DNA from: Gryllotalpicola ginsengisoli DSM 22003
GTDB taxonomy: Bacteria > Actinomycetota > Actinomycetes > Actinomycetales > Microbacteriaceae
Assembly (NCBI RefSeq): GCF_000419445.1
Contig: NZ_AULK01000011.1
Span: 1-49,853, forward strand
Length of the DNA stretch: 49,853 bases
Reading direction: 5' to 3'
Below are positions 41,817-49,853 of this stretch, in pieces. Every line of letters begins with the position of its first letter. Position 1 is the first letter of the stretch. The notes beneath the pieces are model-generated. The model was given only the letters and a program-made list of their open reading frames with translations, was not told the DNA's origin and ran no database searches. The translations under genes were made by a program, and so were the position numbers.

Positions 41817-43521
41817 CGTTCTCGTCCTCTTCGACGGGGAAGAGGCGCGTGGACTCCTGCCGCTCCAGTGCCGCGCCGACGAGGCCGCGGAACAGCGGGT
41901 TGGCGCGGTTCGGCCGGCTGCGCAGCTCGGGGTGCGCCTGCGTGGCCACGTAGAACGGATGCACGTCCCGCGGCAGCTCAACGTACTCGACCAGGTGCCC
42001 ATCGGGCGAGAGCCCCGAGAACACCAGCCCCGCGGCGGCGATCTGGTCGCGGTACTTGTTGTTGACCTCGTACCGGTGCCGGTGCCGCTCGCTGGCCTCG
42101 CTCGACCCGTACAGCTCGGCGACGATCGACCCCTCGGCGAGCTTGGCCGGGTAGAGCCCGAGGCGCATGGTCCCGCCGAGGTCGCCGCCGGCGATGATCT
42201 CCACCTGCTCCGCCATGGTGGCGATGACGGGGAACTCGGTCTCGGGGTCGAATTCGCTCGAGGAGGCCCCGGGCAGCCCGGCGACGTTGCGGGCGTATTC
42301 GATCACCATGCACTGCAGCCCCAGGCACAGGCCGAGGGCGGGGATGCCGTTCTCGCGGGCGAAGCGCAGGGCGCCGAGCTTGCCCTCGATGCCGCGGATG
42401 CCGAAGCCGCCGGGCACGCACACGCCGTCGACGTCCGACAGCTGCTTGACGGCGCCCTCGGGCGTCTCGCAGGAGTCGGAGGGAACCCAGCGCACGTTGA
42501 CCTTGGCGTGGTGGGCGAAGCCGCCGGCCTTGAGCGCCTCCGAGACCGACAGGTACGCGTCGGGCAGGTCGATGTACTTGCCGACGAGGGCGATGGTGAC
42601 CTCGCTCTTCGGCTCGTGCACGACCTTCAGCAGCTCGTCCCAGCTCCTCCGGTCCGGCTCGCCCGCCTTGGCTCCCAGGTCGAGCTGCTCGACGATGTAC
42701 GTGTCGAGGCCCTGCTCGTTCAGCATGCCGGGGATGTCGTAGATGCTCGGCACGTCGACCGCGTTCACGACGGCGTCCTCGTCGACGTCGCACATCAGCG
42801 CGATCTTCTTCTTGTTCGAGTCGGAGACGGGCCGGTCGCTGCGCAGCACCAGCGCGTCGGGCTGGATGCCCATGGAGCGCAGCATCGCGACCGAGTGCTG
42901 GGTGGGCTTGGTCTTCTGCTCGCCGGAGGCGTTCATGAACGGCACCAGCGACACGTGCACGAAGAAGCAGTTCTTCCGCCCGAGCTCGTGGCGGATCTGC
43001 CGAGCCGCCTCGATGAACGGCTGCGACTCGATGTCGCCGACCGTGCCGCCCACCTCGGTGATGATCACGTCGGGCTGCGGGTCGGCGGCGGCCTGCAGAC
43101 GCATCCGCCGCTTGATCTCGTCGGAGATGTGCGGGATCACCTGCACGGTGTCGCCGAGGTACTCGCCGCGGCGCTCCTTGGCGATGACCTGCGAGTAGAT
43201 CTGGCCGGTGGTGACGTTGGCGGCCTGAGACAGGTTCACGTCGAGGAAGCGCTCGTAGTGGCCGATGTCGAGGTCGGTCTCGGCCCCGTCGTCGGTGACG
43301 AACACCTCGCCGTGCTGGAACGGATTCATCGTCCCCGGGTCCACATTGAGGTAGGGGTCGAGCTTCTGCATCACGACGTGCAGGCCCCGCGAGGTGAGCA
43401 GATTGCCCAGGCTCGCCGCGGTGAGCCCCTTGCCCAAAGAAGAGACGACACCACCTGTCACGAAGATGTGCTTGGTCGTGTCGCCTGAGTTCGAGCTGCC
43501 CGCGTCTGAAGATTCCACCAC
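41809..43521 (-). CDS. pyrG: CTP synthase
   Basis: The 570-residue enzyme converts UTP, ATP and glutamine to CTP. The synthase domain begins with [20 protein letters not shown], then [20 protein letters not shown], and the C-terminal class I glutamine amidotransferase has Cys in [17 protein letters not shown] and His-Glu in [12 protein letters not shown]. Full length. The start is one of two adjacent GTG codons (43521 or 43518). It lies between recN and the nudix gene. Confidence 0.97.
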   Translation of the reverse strand: MVESSDAGSSNSGDTTKHIFVTGGVVSSLGKGLTAASLGNLLTSRGLHVVMQKLDPYLNVDPGTMNPFQHGEVFVTDDGAETDLDIGHYERFLDVNLSQAANVTTGQIYSQVIAKERRGEYLGDTVQVIPHISDEIKRRMRLQAAADPQPDVIITEVGGTVGDIESQPFIEAARQIRHELGRKNCFFVHVSLVPFMNASGEQKTKPTQHSVAMLRSMGIQPDALVLRSDRPVSDSNKKKIALMCDVDEDAVVNAVDVPSIYDIPGMLNEQGLDTYIVEQLDLGAKAGEPDRRSWDELLKVVHEPKSEVTIALVGKYIDLPDAYLSVSEALKAGGFAHHAKVNVRWVPSDSCETPEGAVKQLSDVDGVCVPGGFGIRGIEGKLGALRFARENGIPALGLCLGLQCMVIEYARNVAGLPGASSSEFDPETEFPVIATMAEQVEIIAGGDLGGTMRLGLYPAKLAEGSIVAELYGSSEASERHRHRYEVNNKYRDQIAAAGLVFSGLSPDGHLVEYVELPRDVHPFYVATQAHPELRSRPNRANPLFRGLVGAALERQESTRLFPVEEDENVA

Positions 43522-43553
43522 GGGCTTTTATCCTATCAACCTTCGCGGCGCGC

Positions 43554-45254
43554 TCACGGATGCGCCATGCCGATGAGCTCGCGGGCGTGTTCGAGCCCCG
43601 TGCGGGAGTCGGGAAGCCCCGACAGCAGCCGTGCCATCTCCGCGATCCGCTCCTGGCCGTCCAGCTTCCGCACGCTCGAGGAGGTCACCGAGCCGTCGGT
43701 GCCCTTGACCACCGTGAGGTGGTTGCCGGCGAACGCGGCGACCTGGGCGAGGTGGGTGACGACGATCACCTGCGCGCTCTCCGCCAGCCGCGCCAGGCGC
43801 CGCCCGATCTCGATCGCCGCCGCGCCGCCCACCCCGGCGTCGATCTCGTCGAAGACGAAGGTCGGCACGGGGTCGGTGCCGGCCAGCACCACCTCGATGG
43901 CGAGCATGACGCGCGACAGCTCGCCGCCGGAGGCTCCCCGGCCGAGCGGCCGCGGCTCGCTGCCGGGATGCGGCTGAAGCAGGATCGCGACCTGGTCCTG
44001 TCCACTCGCCCCGAGCTCGCCGCGGTCCGTCACCTCGACGACCACGCGCGCGTCGGGCATGGCGAGCGCGGCGAGTTCGGCGGTGACCTCGGTTCCGAGC
44101 CGCTCGGCGGCCTCGCGGCGCGCCGCCGTGAGGGCGTCCGCCTTCTCCTGCGCGAGCGCCTCGTCGGCCGCCACCTGCGCCGTGAGCGCGTCGATGCGCT
44201 CGGCGTCTCCGTCGAGCTCGAGCAGGCGGGTGCTGCCGGTCTCGAGCGTGGCCAGCACCTCGTCGAGGCTCGGACCGTACTTGCGCATCAGGGTGCCGAG
44301 CGTCGCCCGGCGCTCCTGCAGCAGCTCGAGGTCGCGGGCGCCGTGGGCGTCGAGGCCGGCGAGGTACGACGAGAGCTGCGCGGCGGCTTCCCCGACGTGG
44401 ACCTCGGCGGTCTGCAGCAAGTCGGCGAGCGCGGCGAGCGCGGGGTCGTGGCGGGCGGCCGCTTCGAGGCCGCGCCGCGCCGCGGAGACCAGGGCGAGCG
44501 CGTCGGGCCCGTCGCCCTCCTCCGCCGAGAGTTGCTCGCGCGCCGAGGCTGCGGCCAGGCGCAGCGTTTCCGCGTTGGTCAGCCGCTCGACCTGCTCGGC
44601 GAGTTCCTCGTCCTCGCCGGGGCGCGGTGCGGCCTCCTCGATCTCGGCGAGTGCCACGCGCAGGTCGTCGGCCTCGCGGGCGCGCCGGTCCCGGTCGGCG
44701 ACGATCGCGTCGAGTTCCTCGCGCGCCCGGCGCCAGCGGTCGTACACCTCCCGGTACTCGGCAAGCAGCGCGGCGAAGCCGGGGCCCGCGAAGCGGTCGA
44801 GGGCGTCGCGCTGCGCGCCGGTCGAGCGCAGCCGGATCTGGTCCGACTGCCCGTGCACGACCACGAGACGCTCGCCCAGTTCGGCGAGCACGGTGGCCGG
44901 GGCGCTGCGCCCGCCGGCGTACGCCCGGCTGCGACCCTCGGACGAGACCGAGCGGCTGATCACCAGCTCGGCGTCCCCGCCGCCGATCGGGTCGACGTCG
45001 CCTCCGGCCTCGCGCACCCGCTCGGCGACCTCGCCGTCGGCCGGCACCCGCCAGCGTCCCTCCGCCCAGGCCTGCTCGGCGCCGCGGCGCACGGAGCCGC
45101 TGTCGGCGCGCTGGCCGAGAAGCAGGCCGAGCGCCGAGACGACCATCGTCTTGCCTGCGCCGGTCTCGCCCGTGATCGCCGTGAAGCCGGGGCCGAGCGG
45201 CAGGGTTGCTTCGTCGATGACCCCGAGGCTCTTGATCGAGATCTCTTCGATCAC
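43554..45254 (-). CDS. recN: DNA repair protein RecN
   Basis: This SMC-like ATPase of 566 residues begins EEISIKSLGVIDEATLPLGP with Walker A ITGETGAGKTMVVSAL. A long coiled coil lies at about 150-350 (Glu/Ala/Arg-rich). The ABC signature is GASGGELSRVMLAIE and Walker B is TFVFDEIDAGVGG. It acts at double-strand breaks. The GTG start overlaps the nadK stop by 4 bp. Confidence 0.95.
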   Translation of the reverse strand: MIEEISIKSLGVIDEATLPLGPGFTAITGETGAGKTMVVSALGLLLGQRADSGSVRRGAEQAWAEGRWRVPADGEVAERVREAGGDVDPIGGGDAELVISRSVSSEGRSRAYAGGRSAPATVLAELGERLVVVHGQSDQIRLRSTGAQRDALDRFAGPGFAALLAEYREVYDRWRRAREELDAIVADRDRRAREADDLRVALAEIEEAAPRPGEDEELAEQVERLTNAETLRLAAASAREQLSAEEGDGPDALALVSAARRGLEAAARHDPALAALADLLQTAEVHVGEAAAQLSSYLAGLDAHGARDLELLQERRATLGTLMRKYGPSLDEVLATLETGSTRLLELDGDAERIDALTAQVAADEALAQEKADALTAARREAAERLGTEVTAELAALAMPDARVVVEVTDRGELGASGQDQVAILLQPHPGSEPRPLGRGASGGELSRVMLAIEVVLAGTDPVPTFVFDEIDAGVGGAAAIEIGRRLARLAESAQVIVVTHLAQVAAFAGNHLTVVKGTDGSVTSSSVRKLDGQERIAEMARLLSGLPDSRTGLEHARELIGMAHP

Positions 45255-46156
45255 GCGGGCCCCCGCCAGCCGACCACGGGCAGGTTGAACTTGCGCACGA
45301 GCCGGTCGGTGAAGCGCGCCCGGTGCAGGCGCGCCATGCGCACGGGGGTCGGCGACTTCCTGACCACCACCCGGGCGCCGGGCTTCAACTCGACCGAGCG
45401 CCGGCCGTCGCACCACAGGATGCCGCCGGCCTGCCCCCTCTCCAGCAGCTCGACGGCGATCGCCGAGTCGGGCGTCACGACGAGCGGCTTCGTGAACAGC
45501 GCATGCGCCGAGATCGGGGTGAACAGCAGCGCGTCGAGCGTGGGCCACACGATCGGGCCGCCGGCGGAGAACGAATACGCCGTGGAACCGGTGGGCGTCG
45601 ACATGACGACCCCGTCGCAGCCGAAGCTGGAGAGCGGGCGGCGGTCGACCTCGACCATCACCTCGATCATCCGCTCTCGGCTCGCCTTCTCGACGCTGGC
45701 CTCGTTGAGCGCCCAGTCCTCGTAGACGACCTGGTCGCCGTACTTGACGCGCACCGTCAGCGTCATCCGCTCCTCGACCTGGTAGTCGCCGGCGAGCACC
45801 CGGGCGACCGCGTGCGACAGGTCGTCGCGCTCGCTCTCGGCGAGGAACCCGACGTGCCCGAGGTTGACGCCCAGGATCGGGGCGTCCGTGCCGCGCACGA
45901 TCTCGGCGGCGCGCAGGATCGTCCCGTCGCCGCCGAGCACGATCGCGAGCTCGAGCGCGTCGGCGTCCACGTCCTCCCCGAGCACGGCGAGTCCCTCGAG
46001 GTCGGGAGCGTAGTCGCGCAGGTCCTTGCACTCGTCGGTGCTCAGTACGGGCACGACGCCCGACTCCGTGAGCTGGCGGCACACCTCCACGCCCGCTTCG
46101 AGCGAGTCGTCGCGCCCGGTGTGCGAGACGACCAGGATGTGCCGCGTCCTCGTCAT
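45251..46156 (-). CDS. nadK: NAD kinase
   Basis: The product is 301 residues and makes NADP from NAD and ATP. It has the GGDGT motif in IVLGGDGTILRAAEI, the NE/D motif in DWALNEASVEKASRER, and the C-terminal STPTGSTAYSFSAGGPIVWP. The ATG at 46156 has GGGAG 8-12 bp before it; an open frame upstream is unrelated and overlaps tlyA. Confidence 0.95.
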   Translation of the reverse strand: MTRTRHILVVSHTGRDDSLEAGVEVCRQLTESGVVPVLSTDECKDLRDYAPDLEGLAVLGEDVDADALELAIVLGGDGTILRAAEIVRGTDAPILGVNLGHVGFLAESERDDLSHAVARVLAGDYQVEERMTLTVRVKYGDQVVYEDWALNEASVEKASRERMIEVMVEVDRRPLSSFGCDGVVMSTPTGSTAYSFSAGGPIVWPTLDALLFTPISAHALFTKPLVVTPDSAIAVELLERGQAGGILWCDGRRSVELKPGARVVVRKSPTPVRMARLHRARFTDRLVRKFNLPVVGWRGPA

Positions 46157-46158
46157 CT

Positions 46159-46959
46159 TCACGCTCCCACCATCGTCGATATGCGCTGCACCCATTCTGT
46201 CGGATGCTTGCCCCTTGGCGCCGACAGCCAGGCGATGTACTCGCGATTGCCGCGCGTGCCGGCGATCGGCGACGGGATCAGGCCGGCCGTCCCGAGGCCG
46301 ATGTCCCACGCCGTCCACAGCACGCCGGCCACCGCGTCGGCGCGCAGAGCGGCATCGCGTACGATCCCTTCCTTGACCCCGGTGCGCCCGACCTCGAATT
46401 GCGGCTTCACCAGCAGTACGAAGTCCGCGTCGTCCGAGACGCTCGACCGCACCGCGGGAAGCACGTGCTTCAGCGAGATGAACGACACGTCCCCGACGAC
46501 CAGCCGCGGCGCATCCCTCACCCCCGACACCCGCGCGAGTACGCCGGCCGTCAGCTCGCGCGCATTGACGCCTTCGACGTTCACCACTCTCGGATCCCCC
46601 GCGACCGGTGCGGCGAGCTGGCCGTGGCCGACGTCGAGTGCGATGACGCGCGCTGCGCCCCGCTCGAGCAGCACCTGCGTGAAGCCGCCAGTGGACGCAC
46701 CGACGTCGAGCGCGAGTTTCCCCGCGGGCTCGACGTCGAACGCGTCGAGCGCGGCCAGCAGTTTGTGCGCGGCCCGGCTCACATAGTGATCGGATGCCTC
46801 GACCTCGATCACGCTCGCATCGTCGACGGCAGCCGACGGCTTCAGCACAGGCACGCCGTCCACGCGCACGCGCCCCTGCGCGATGAGCTTGGCCGCGACG
46901 TTGCGCGAGCGGGCCAGTCCGCGGGCCGCCACGGCGGCGTCGAGTCGCGTCGGCGTCAT
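46159..46959 (-). CDS. tlyA: TlyA-family rRNA 2'-O-methyltransferase
   Basis: This protein (266 residues) has an N-terminal S4 domain (LARSRNVAAKLIAQGRVRVD) and an FtsJ-like SAM domain with LALDVGASTGGFTQVLLERG, KPQFEVGR and a VGDVSFISL motif. TlyA methylates the ribose of cytidines in 16S and 23S rRNA, and its loss gives capreomycin resistance in mycobacteria. It lies directly before nadK. Confidence 0.92.
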   Translation of the reverse strand: MTPTRLDAAVAARGLARSRNVAAKLIAQGRVRVDGVPVLKPSAAVDDASVIEVEASDHYVSRAAHKLLAALDAFDVEPAGKLALDVGASTGGFTQVLLERGAARVIALDVGHGQLAAPVAGDPRVVNVEGVNARELTAGVLARVSGVRDAPRLVVGDVSFISLKHVLPAVRSSVSDDADFVLLVKPQFEVGRTGVKEGIVRDAALRADAVAGVLWTAWDIGLGTAGLIPSPIAGTRGNREYIAWLSAPRGKHPTEWVQRISTMVGA

Positions 46960-46967
46960 CGCGAGGC

Positions 46968-47117
46968 TCAGCCGCGGCCGCCCTGTCGATCGGCGGCGTC
47001 GAGCGTCTCGCGCAGTTCGTCGTGCAGGTGGTTGTACGCCTCCGCCCGCTCCGCGAGCGGCTGGTCCTCGATCAACTTCAGTCGCGAGACCAGGGCGTCC
47101 TCTCGTTCCTCAGGCAC
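46968..47117 (-). CDS. Conserved small protein, 49 residues
   Basis: This short gene fills the gap between the HAD gene and tlyA. It reads GTG PEEREDALVSRLKLIEDQP and continues as LAERAEAYNHLHDELRETLD, AADRQGGRG and a stop. It is amphipathic and helical, rich in Glu/Leu/Arg, with no other domain. The start codon is 3 bp after the HAD stop codon, so the genes are likely translationally coupled, and the stop is 8 bp before the tlyA start. Small proteins of this type are seen next to tlyA in related actinobacteria; function is unknown. Confidence 0.7.
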   Translation of the reverse strand: MPEEREDALVSRLKLIEDQPLAERAEAYNHLHDELRETLDAADRQGGRG

Positions 47118-47120
47118 GCC

Positions 47121-48134
47121 TCAACGGTACAGCCGCTCGGGCACGTCGAGGGCGTAGATCGCCAGGCCGGAGTCCCAGATGACCCGGCATGCCGCGCGCA
47201 GCAGGTTCAGCGGGGACCCCTCCCGTACGACCTCGACGCGGTGTCCGTTCAGCCGCACTGCCGCGTCGCCGACCGTGATCTGGCCCCCGCGCCCCTCCTC
47301 GGCTTCCGGGTACGGCTCGTGCAGCCCCCGAAGGTCCTCCAGGATGAAGTCGGGCCGCTCCTCCGGCCCTGCCGCCAGCAGCTGCTTCGCACCGTCGACC
47401 CCCGTCAGCACGTGCACGGACGCGATGCCGGCCCGGTTCGCGCCGGCGATGTCGGTGTCGAGACGGTCGCCGATGAAGATCGGATGCTTGGCGCGGAACC
47501 GCGCCGTCGCCTCCTCGAAGATCGGCGTCTCCGGCTTGCCTGCGACCAGAGGCAGACGTCCGACGGCCGTGTGCACCGCGGAGACCAGCGTGCCGTTCCC
47601 CGGAGCCAGGCCGCGCGACGTCGGAAGCGTCCAATCCGTGTTCGTCGCGATCCAGGGGATCCCGTCGTCGCCCGTGCCGAGGGCGTACGCCGCCTCGGCC
47701 AGCTGCGACCAGCCGACCTCGGGTGCGAATCCCTGGATCACCGCGGCCGGGTCGTCGTCGGCGGAGTCGACGATCTGGAACCCGGCGGCCGCGACCACGC
47801 TGGTGAGGCCCTCGCCGCCGACAACGAGCACCCGGGAGCCGGCCGGCACCTGCTGGGCGAGCAGGCGCACCGCGGCCTGCGGGGAGGTGACCACGTCGCT
47901 GGCGGCGACGTCGAGGCCGAATCCACGTAGCTGGCCGGCAACCGCCTCGTCGGTGCGCGACGCGTTGTTGGTGATGTAGCCGAGGCGTGCTCCTTGCGCC
48001 GCTCGGTTCAAGCTCTCGACGGCGTGCGGAATCGCGTCCGCGCCCTTGTAGACGACGCCGTCGAGGTCGGCGAGCACGACGTCCACGTCGTCGAGCACTC
48101 GCCGACCGCTATTCCGCATCCGGAACAACGCCAT
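47121..48134 (-). CDS. HAD-IIA family phosphatase (NagD-like)
   Basis: The protein (337 residues) has motif I VVLADLDGVVYKG, motif II in LGYITNNASR, the C2 cap at about 110-200, and motif IV/III in FIGDRLDTDIAGANRAG with MALFRM before motif I. It hydrolyses phosphorylated sugars or p-nitrophenyl-phosphate-like substrates; the real substrate is unknown. The C-terminal 90 residues form an extra segment beyond the usual HAD-IIA length (about 260). ATG at 48134 follows GAAGGA. It overlaps the next upstream gene by 26 bp. Confidence 0.87.
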   Translation of the reverse strand: MALFRMRNSGRRVLDDVDVVLADLDGVVYKGADAIPHAVESLNRAAQGARLGYITNNASRTDEAVAGQLRGFGLDVAASDVVTSPQAAVRLLAQQVPAGSRVLVVGGEGLTSVVAAAGFQIVDSADDDPAAVIQGFAPEVGWSQLAEAAYALGTGDDGIPWIATNTDWTLPTSRGLAPGNGTLVSAVHTAVGRLPLVAGKPETPIFEEATARFRAKHPIFIGDRLDTDIAGANRAGIASVHVLTGVDGAKQLLAAGPEERPDFILEDLRGLHEPYPEAEEGRGGQITVGDAAVRLNGHRVEVVREGSPLNLLRAACRVIWDSGLAIYALDVPERLYR

Positions 48135-49407
48135 CGGATCCTTCGTCCTCCTCATCGAGCTCGATGATCTCCACTGTTTCGTGCTCGTCGTCCGCCTCCG
48201 CTTCCGCGAGAGCGGCTTCCGCGTGCTCGGCGCGCTGCCACCATAGTCGCGCGTCCTCCGCACGACCGAGTTCGTCCAGCACATCGGCGTATGCGCGGAA
48301 GAGAGCCGGAGACCACGGATAGGCCACCTTCGGGTCCAGCTGCGGGACTTCGAGCTCGGCGAGTGCCAGTTCCGGCTGGCCGAGGTCGAGCCGCGCGCCC
48401 GACATCGCGATCGCCAGTGACGCCTGCACGGCGTTCGGGAGCGTCGTGCGGTCCACGGAACGGCCGAGTTCGAGGGCGCGCTCCGGCCGCCCGACACCCC
48501 GCTCGCTGTCGACCATCAACGGCAGTTGATCGTCTCGTCCCGAGATCCGCCGGTAGGTGCGCAGTTCCCGCAATGCGAGCGCGAAATCGCCCTTCGCGTA
48601 CGCCGTGATCGCGACGGTCTCGCGCACGATAGCCACTCGGCCGGCCCGGCGCTCCGCCGACATGGCGTGGCGATGCGCGAGCTCCGGGTCCTCGTCGATC
48701 AGCCGCGCCGCCATCACAAGGTGACGCGCGACGATCTCGGCGTTGTCCTTCGCCAACGTCTTCAACTCGACCCGCGCAGCGCCATCCAGGTCGCGCGGCG
48801 TCACATCATCGGGCAGTTCCGGGTCGTCGTGACGCGGCCGCACCGATCGCAACTCACGCGCACGGATTTCGTCCGGAGTGAGCTCACGACGCTCCGGACG
48901 ACGCGCGTCGCGGTCACCTCGGGCCGGTCTGCCATCGCGGGTCCAGAGCCGTGGTGAGCCATCCCGCCGGTCGCTCTGTCCCGCTCGAGGCGCGCCGCCT
49001 TCTCCCCGCCCGCGACGCCGTTCCCCCTGCCGGAACGTGCGGCCGCCCTCTTGCGGCGAACGCTCCCCGTCGCGGGGTCGATCACCGTCTGTACGGGCCC
49101 GGTCCCCCTGCCAGGCCGGGCGAGAATCGGACCGCCTGGGGCGTTCCTTGTCTTGCCACCGCTGGCTGCCACGTCGCTCGCCACCGTTGCTACGACGCGG
49201 CCGGAACCCGTCGCCCTCGCCGCCGCTCCGCGCGCGCTCGCCCTGCGGGCGCCCGCGGCCGTAAGCGCGACCGCCCCCATCACGCGAACTGCGGGAGGGA
49301 CGCCCGCTGCGTTCATCGCTCGGCTCGCGGCGCCTGCCGCCGTCTGCGGGCGAACGCTGACTCCGCTCGCGATTGTTCTCTTCTTCGGGGCCTGAGCCGT
49401 CGCTCAC
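48109..49407 (-). CDS. Arg/Gly-rich protein with TPR-like C-terminal domain
   Basis: The N-terminal 175 of 432 residues are low complexity, dominated by Arg, Gly, Ser, Asp and Glu (SDGSGPEEENNRERSQRSP; RRGRGEGGAP; RPARGDRDARRPERRELTP). They resemble RGG-type nucleic-acid-binding tails. From about 190 a helical repeat domain follows (VELKTLAKDNAEIVARHLVM, SAERRAGRVAIVRETVAITA, YAKGDFALALRELRTYRRIS), of TPR character. The last 30 residues are acidic. It is the first gene after the rRNA operon on the same strand. A role in RNA metabolism is possible but not shown. Confidence 0.8.
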   Translation of the reverse strand: MSDGSGPEEENNRERSQRSPADGGRRREPSDERSGRPSRSSRDGGGRAYGRGRPQGERARSGGEGDGFRPRRSNGGERRGSQRWQDKERPRRSDSRPAWQGDRARTDGDRPRDGERSPQEGGRTFRQGERRRGRGEGGAPRAGQSDRRDGSPRLWTRDGRPARGDRDARRPERRELTPDEIRARELRSVRPRHDDPELPDDVTPRDLDGAARVELKTLAKDNAEIVARHLVMAARLIDEDPELAHRHAMSAERRAGRVAIVRETVAITAYAKGDFALALRELRTYRRISGRDDQLPLMVDSERGVGRPERALELGRSVDRTTLPNAVQASLAIAMSGARLDLGQPELALAELEVPQLDPKVAYPWSPALFRAYADVLDELGRAEDARLWWQRAEHAEAALAEAEADDEHETVEIIELDEEDEGSDGVVPDAE

Positions 49408-49458
49408 GCTCTCTCCTCACGCTGCTGTGACCTTGTCGGCCACTAAGGCCATTAAAGC

Positions 49459-49491
49459 GAAATGGCCATCCGCGTGGCGGATGGCCATTTC
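49459..49491 (-). terminator. Terminator after the rRNA operon
   Basis: GAAATGGCCATCCGC (49459-49473) and GCGGATGGCCATTTC (49477-49491) form a perfect 15-bp stem with a 3-base loop, followed on the minus strand by a short T-run (CTTTAAT). It lies 9 bp past the 3' end of 5S rRNA, and ends the rrn transcript. Confidence 0.9.
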
Positions 49492-49500
49492 TCAATGGGT

Positions 49501-49619
49501 GTTCGGCGGTGTCCTACTCTCCCACAGGGTCGCCCCTGCAGTACCATCGGCGCTGGGAGTCTTAGCTTCCGGGTTCGGAATGTGTCCGGGCGTTTCCCTC
49601 CCGCTATGGCCGCCGAAAC
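49501..49619 (-). rRNA. rrf: 5S rRNA
   Basis: Read on the minus strand it begins GTTTCGGCGGCCATAGCGG and ends with AGGACACCGCCGAAC, giving complementary ends (helix I) and the conserved CCGAACCCGGAAGCTAAG block in the middle. The length of about 119 nt is normal. It is preceded by 23S and followed by a terminator, so the whole rrn operon is on the minus strand. Confidence 0.95.
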
Positions 49620-49726
49620 TCTGTCGACCTTTACGGTTGGCTTGCACTGTGTTGTTGTGGTTTGCCGTTCGTATGTCGGGAACCACACGGTGGACGCGAG
49701 CAACACGACTGTGTGTTGTGTTGGTA

Positions 49727-49853
49727 AGTTGTCGGCTTATTAGTACCGGTCAGCTGCGACAGTCTTTCGTCCTGTCTTCCACATCCGGCCTATCAACCCA
49801 GTCGTCTGGCTGGGAGCCTCTCCCCACAAGGGGATGGAAATCTCATCTCGAGG
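49727..49853 (-). rRNA. rrl: 23S rRNA, 3' end (partial)
   Basis: The minus strand reads CCTCGAGATGAGATTTCC, then CGACTGGGTTGATAGGCCGG and ACCGGTACTAATAAGCCGAC near the end, the conserved 3' domain of actinobacterial 23S rRNA. The gene continues beyond the window. About 107 bp separates it from 5S, with no tRNA inside. Confidence 0.95.

Noticed and set aside
1-49853. CRISPR arrays, restriction-modification or antiphage gene clusters
   Set aside because: I saw no regularly spaced repeats, and no cas, methyltransferase-endonuclease pair or known defence gene set beyond the ArdC-like antirestriction protein.

Overview
The window is high-GC actinobacterial DNA. Gene order and protein types point to the Microbacteriaceae (Microbacterium or a close relative), because der-cmk-tyrA-rluB-scpB-scpA-parA-xerD-nudix-pyrG-recN-nadK-tlyA is the standard actinobacterial core string. 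The genus is inferred, not proven. The sequence falls into two halves that meet at a tRNA-Pro locus near 27.5 kb.

Positions 1-27613 are accessory DNA, mostly an integrative conjugative element (ICE). It opens with an almost complete ISL3-family insertion sequence (1-1491). A nitrilase and an AraC-type regulator follow (1653-3759). The conjugation module then runs on the plus strand from 4007 to 27256. It holds an ArdC-like antirestriction metalloprotein, a prim-pol primase, a DUF2637 membrane protein, a ParB-like protein, a membrane-anchored VirB8/TcpC-like protein and a two-domain cell-wall hydrolase. After these come two DUF6112 pilin-like proteins, a VirB6-like channel protein, an SCO6880-type protein, a VirB4-like ATPase, a VirD4/TraD coupling protein, SSB, DUF4913, an excisionase and a tyrosine integrase. 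Most of these genes are coupled by 4-base or similar overlaps. No relaxase is visible; the left end of the element lies outside the window.

The conjugation operon is split between its two DUF6112 genes by a foreign block of about 5.3 kb (11352-16689). The block contains the 3' half of an amidase gene, a MarR regulator with two matching palindromic operators and a divergent VOC/glyoxalase gene, a broken HTH regulator, three IS5/IS427-type insertion sequences (one intact, one with a nonsense mutation, one a remnant), and a small TPR protein cut at its 3' end by an IS.

At the right end the ICE sits at tRNA-Pro(GGG). A complete tRNA-Pro lies on the element side (27466-27539). A separate 5' half of a second tRNA-Pro, with a different acceptor stem, lies on the chromosome side (27583-27629), and both share a 26-bp direct repeat. 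The simplest reading is that the ICE integrates inside the host tRNA and carries a replacement tRNA gene.

Positions 27630-49853 are chromosome. First come a GNAT acetyltransferase and a small catabolic locus: a LacI-family repressor, three HSL-type alpha/beta hydrolases and an MFS transporter, with an identical 14-bp palindrome before two of the hydrolase genes. Next come the minus-strand core genes: ribosome assembly (der), nucleotide metabolism (cmk, pyrG), tyrosine synthesis, rRNA modification (rluB, tlyA), chromosome segregation and condensation (parA, scpA, scpB, xerD), repair (recN) and NAD kinase. A 49-residue small protein, a NagD-like phosphatase and an Arg/Gly-rich TPR-like protein follow. 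The window ends in an rRNA operon on the minus strand (terminator, 5S, and the 3' end of 23S).
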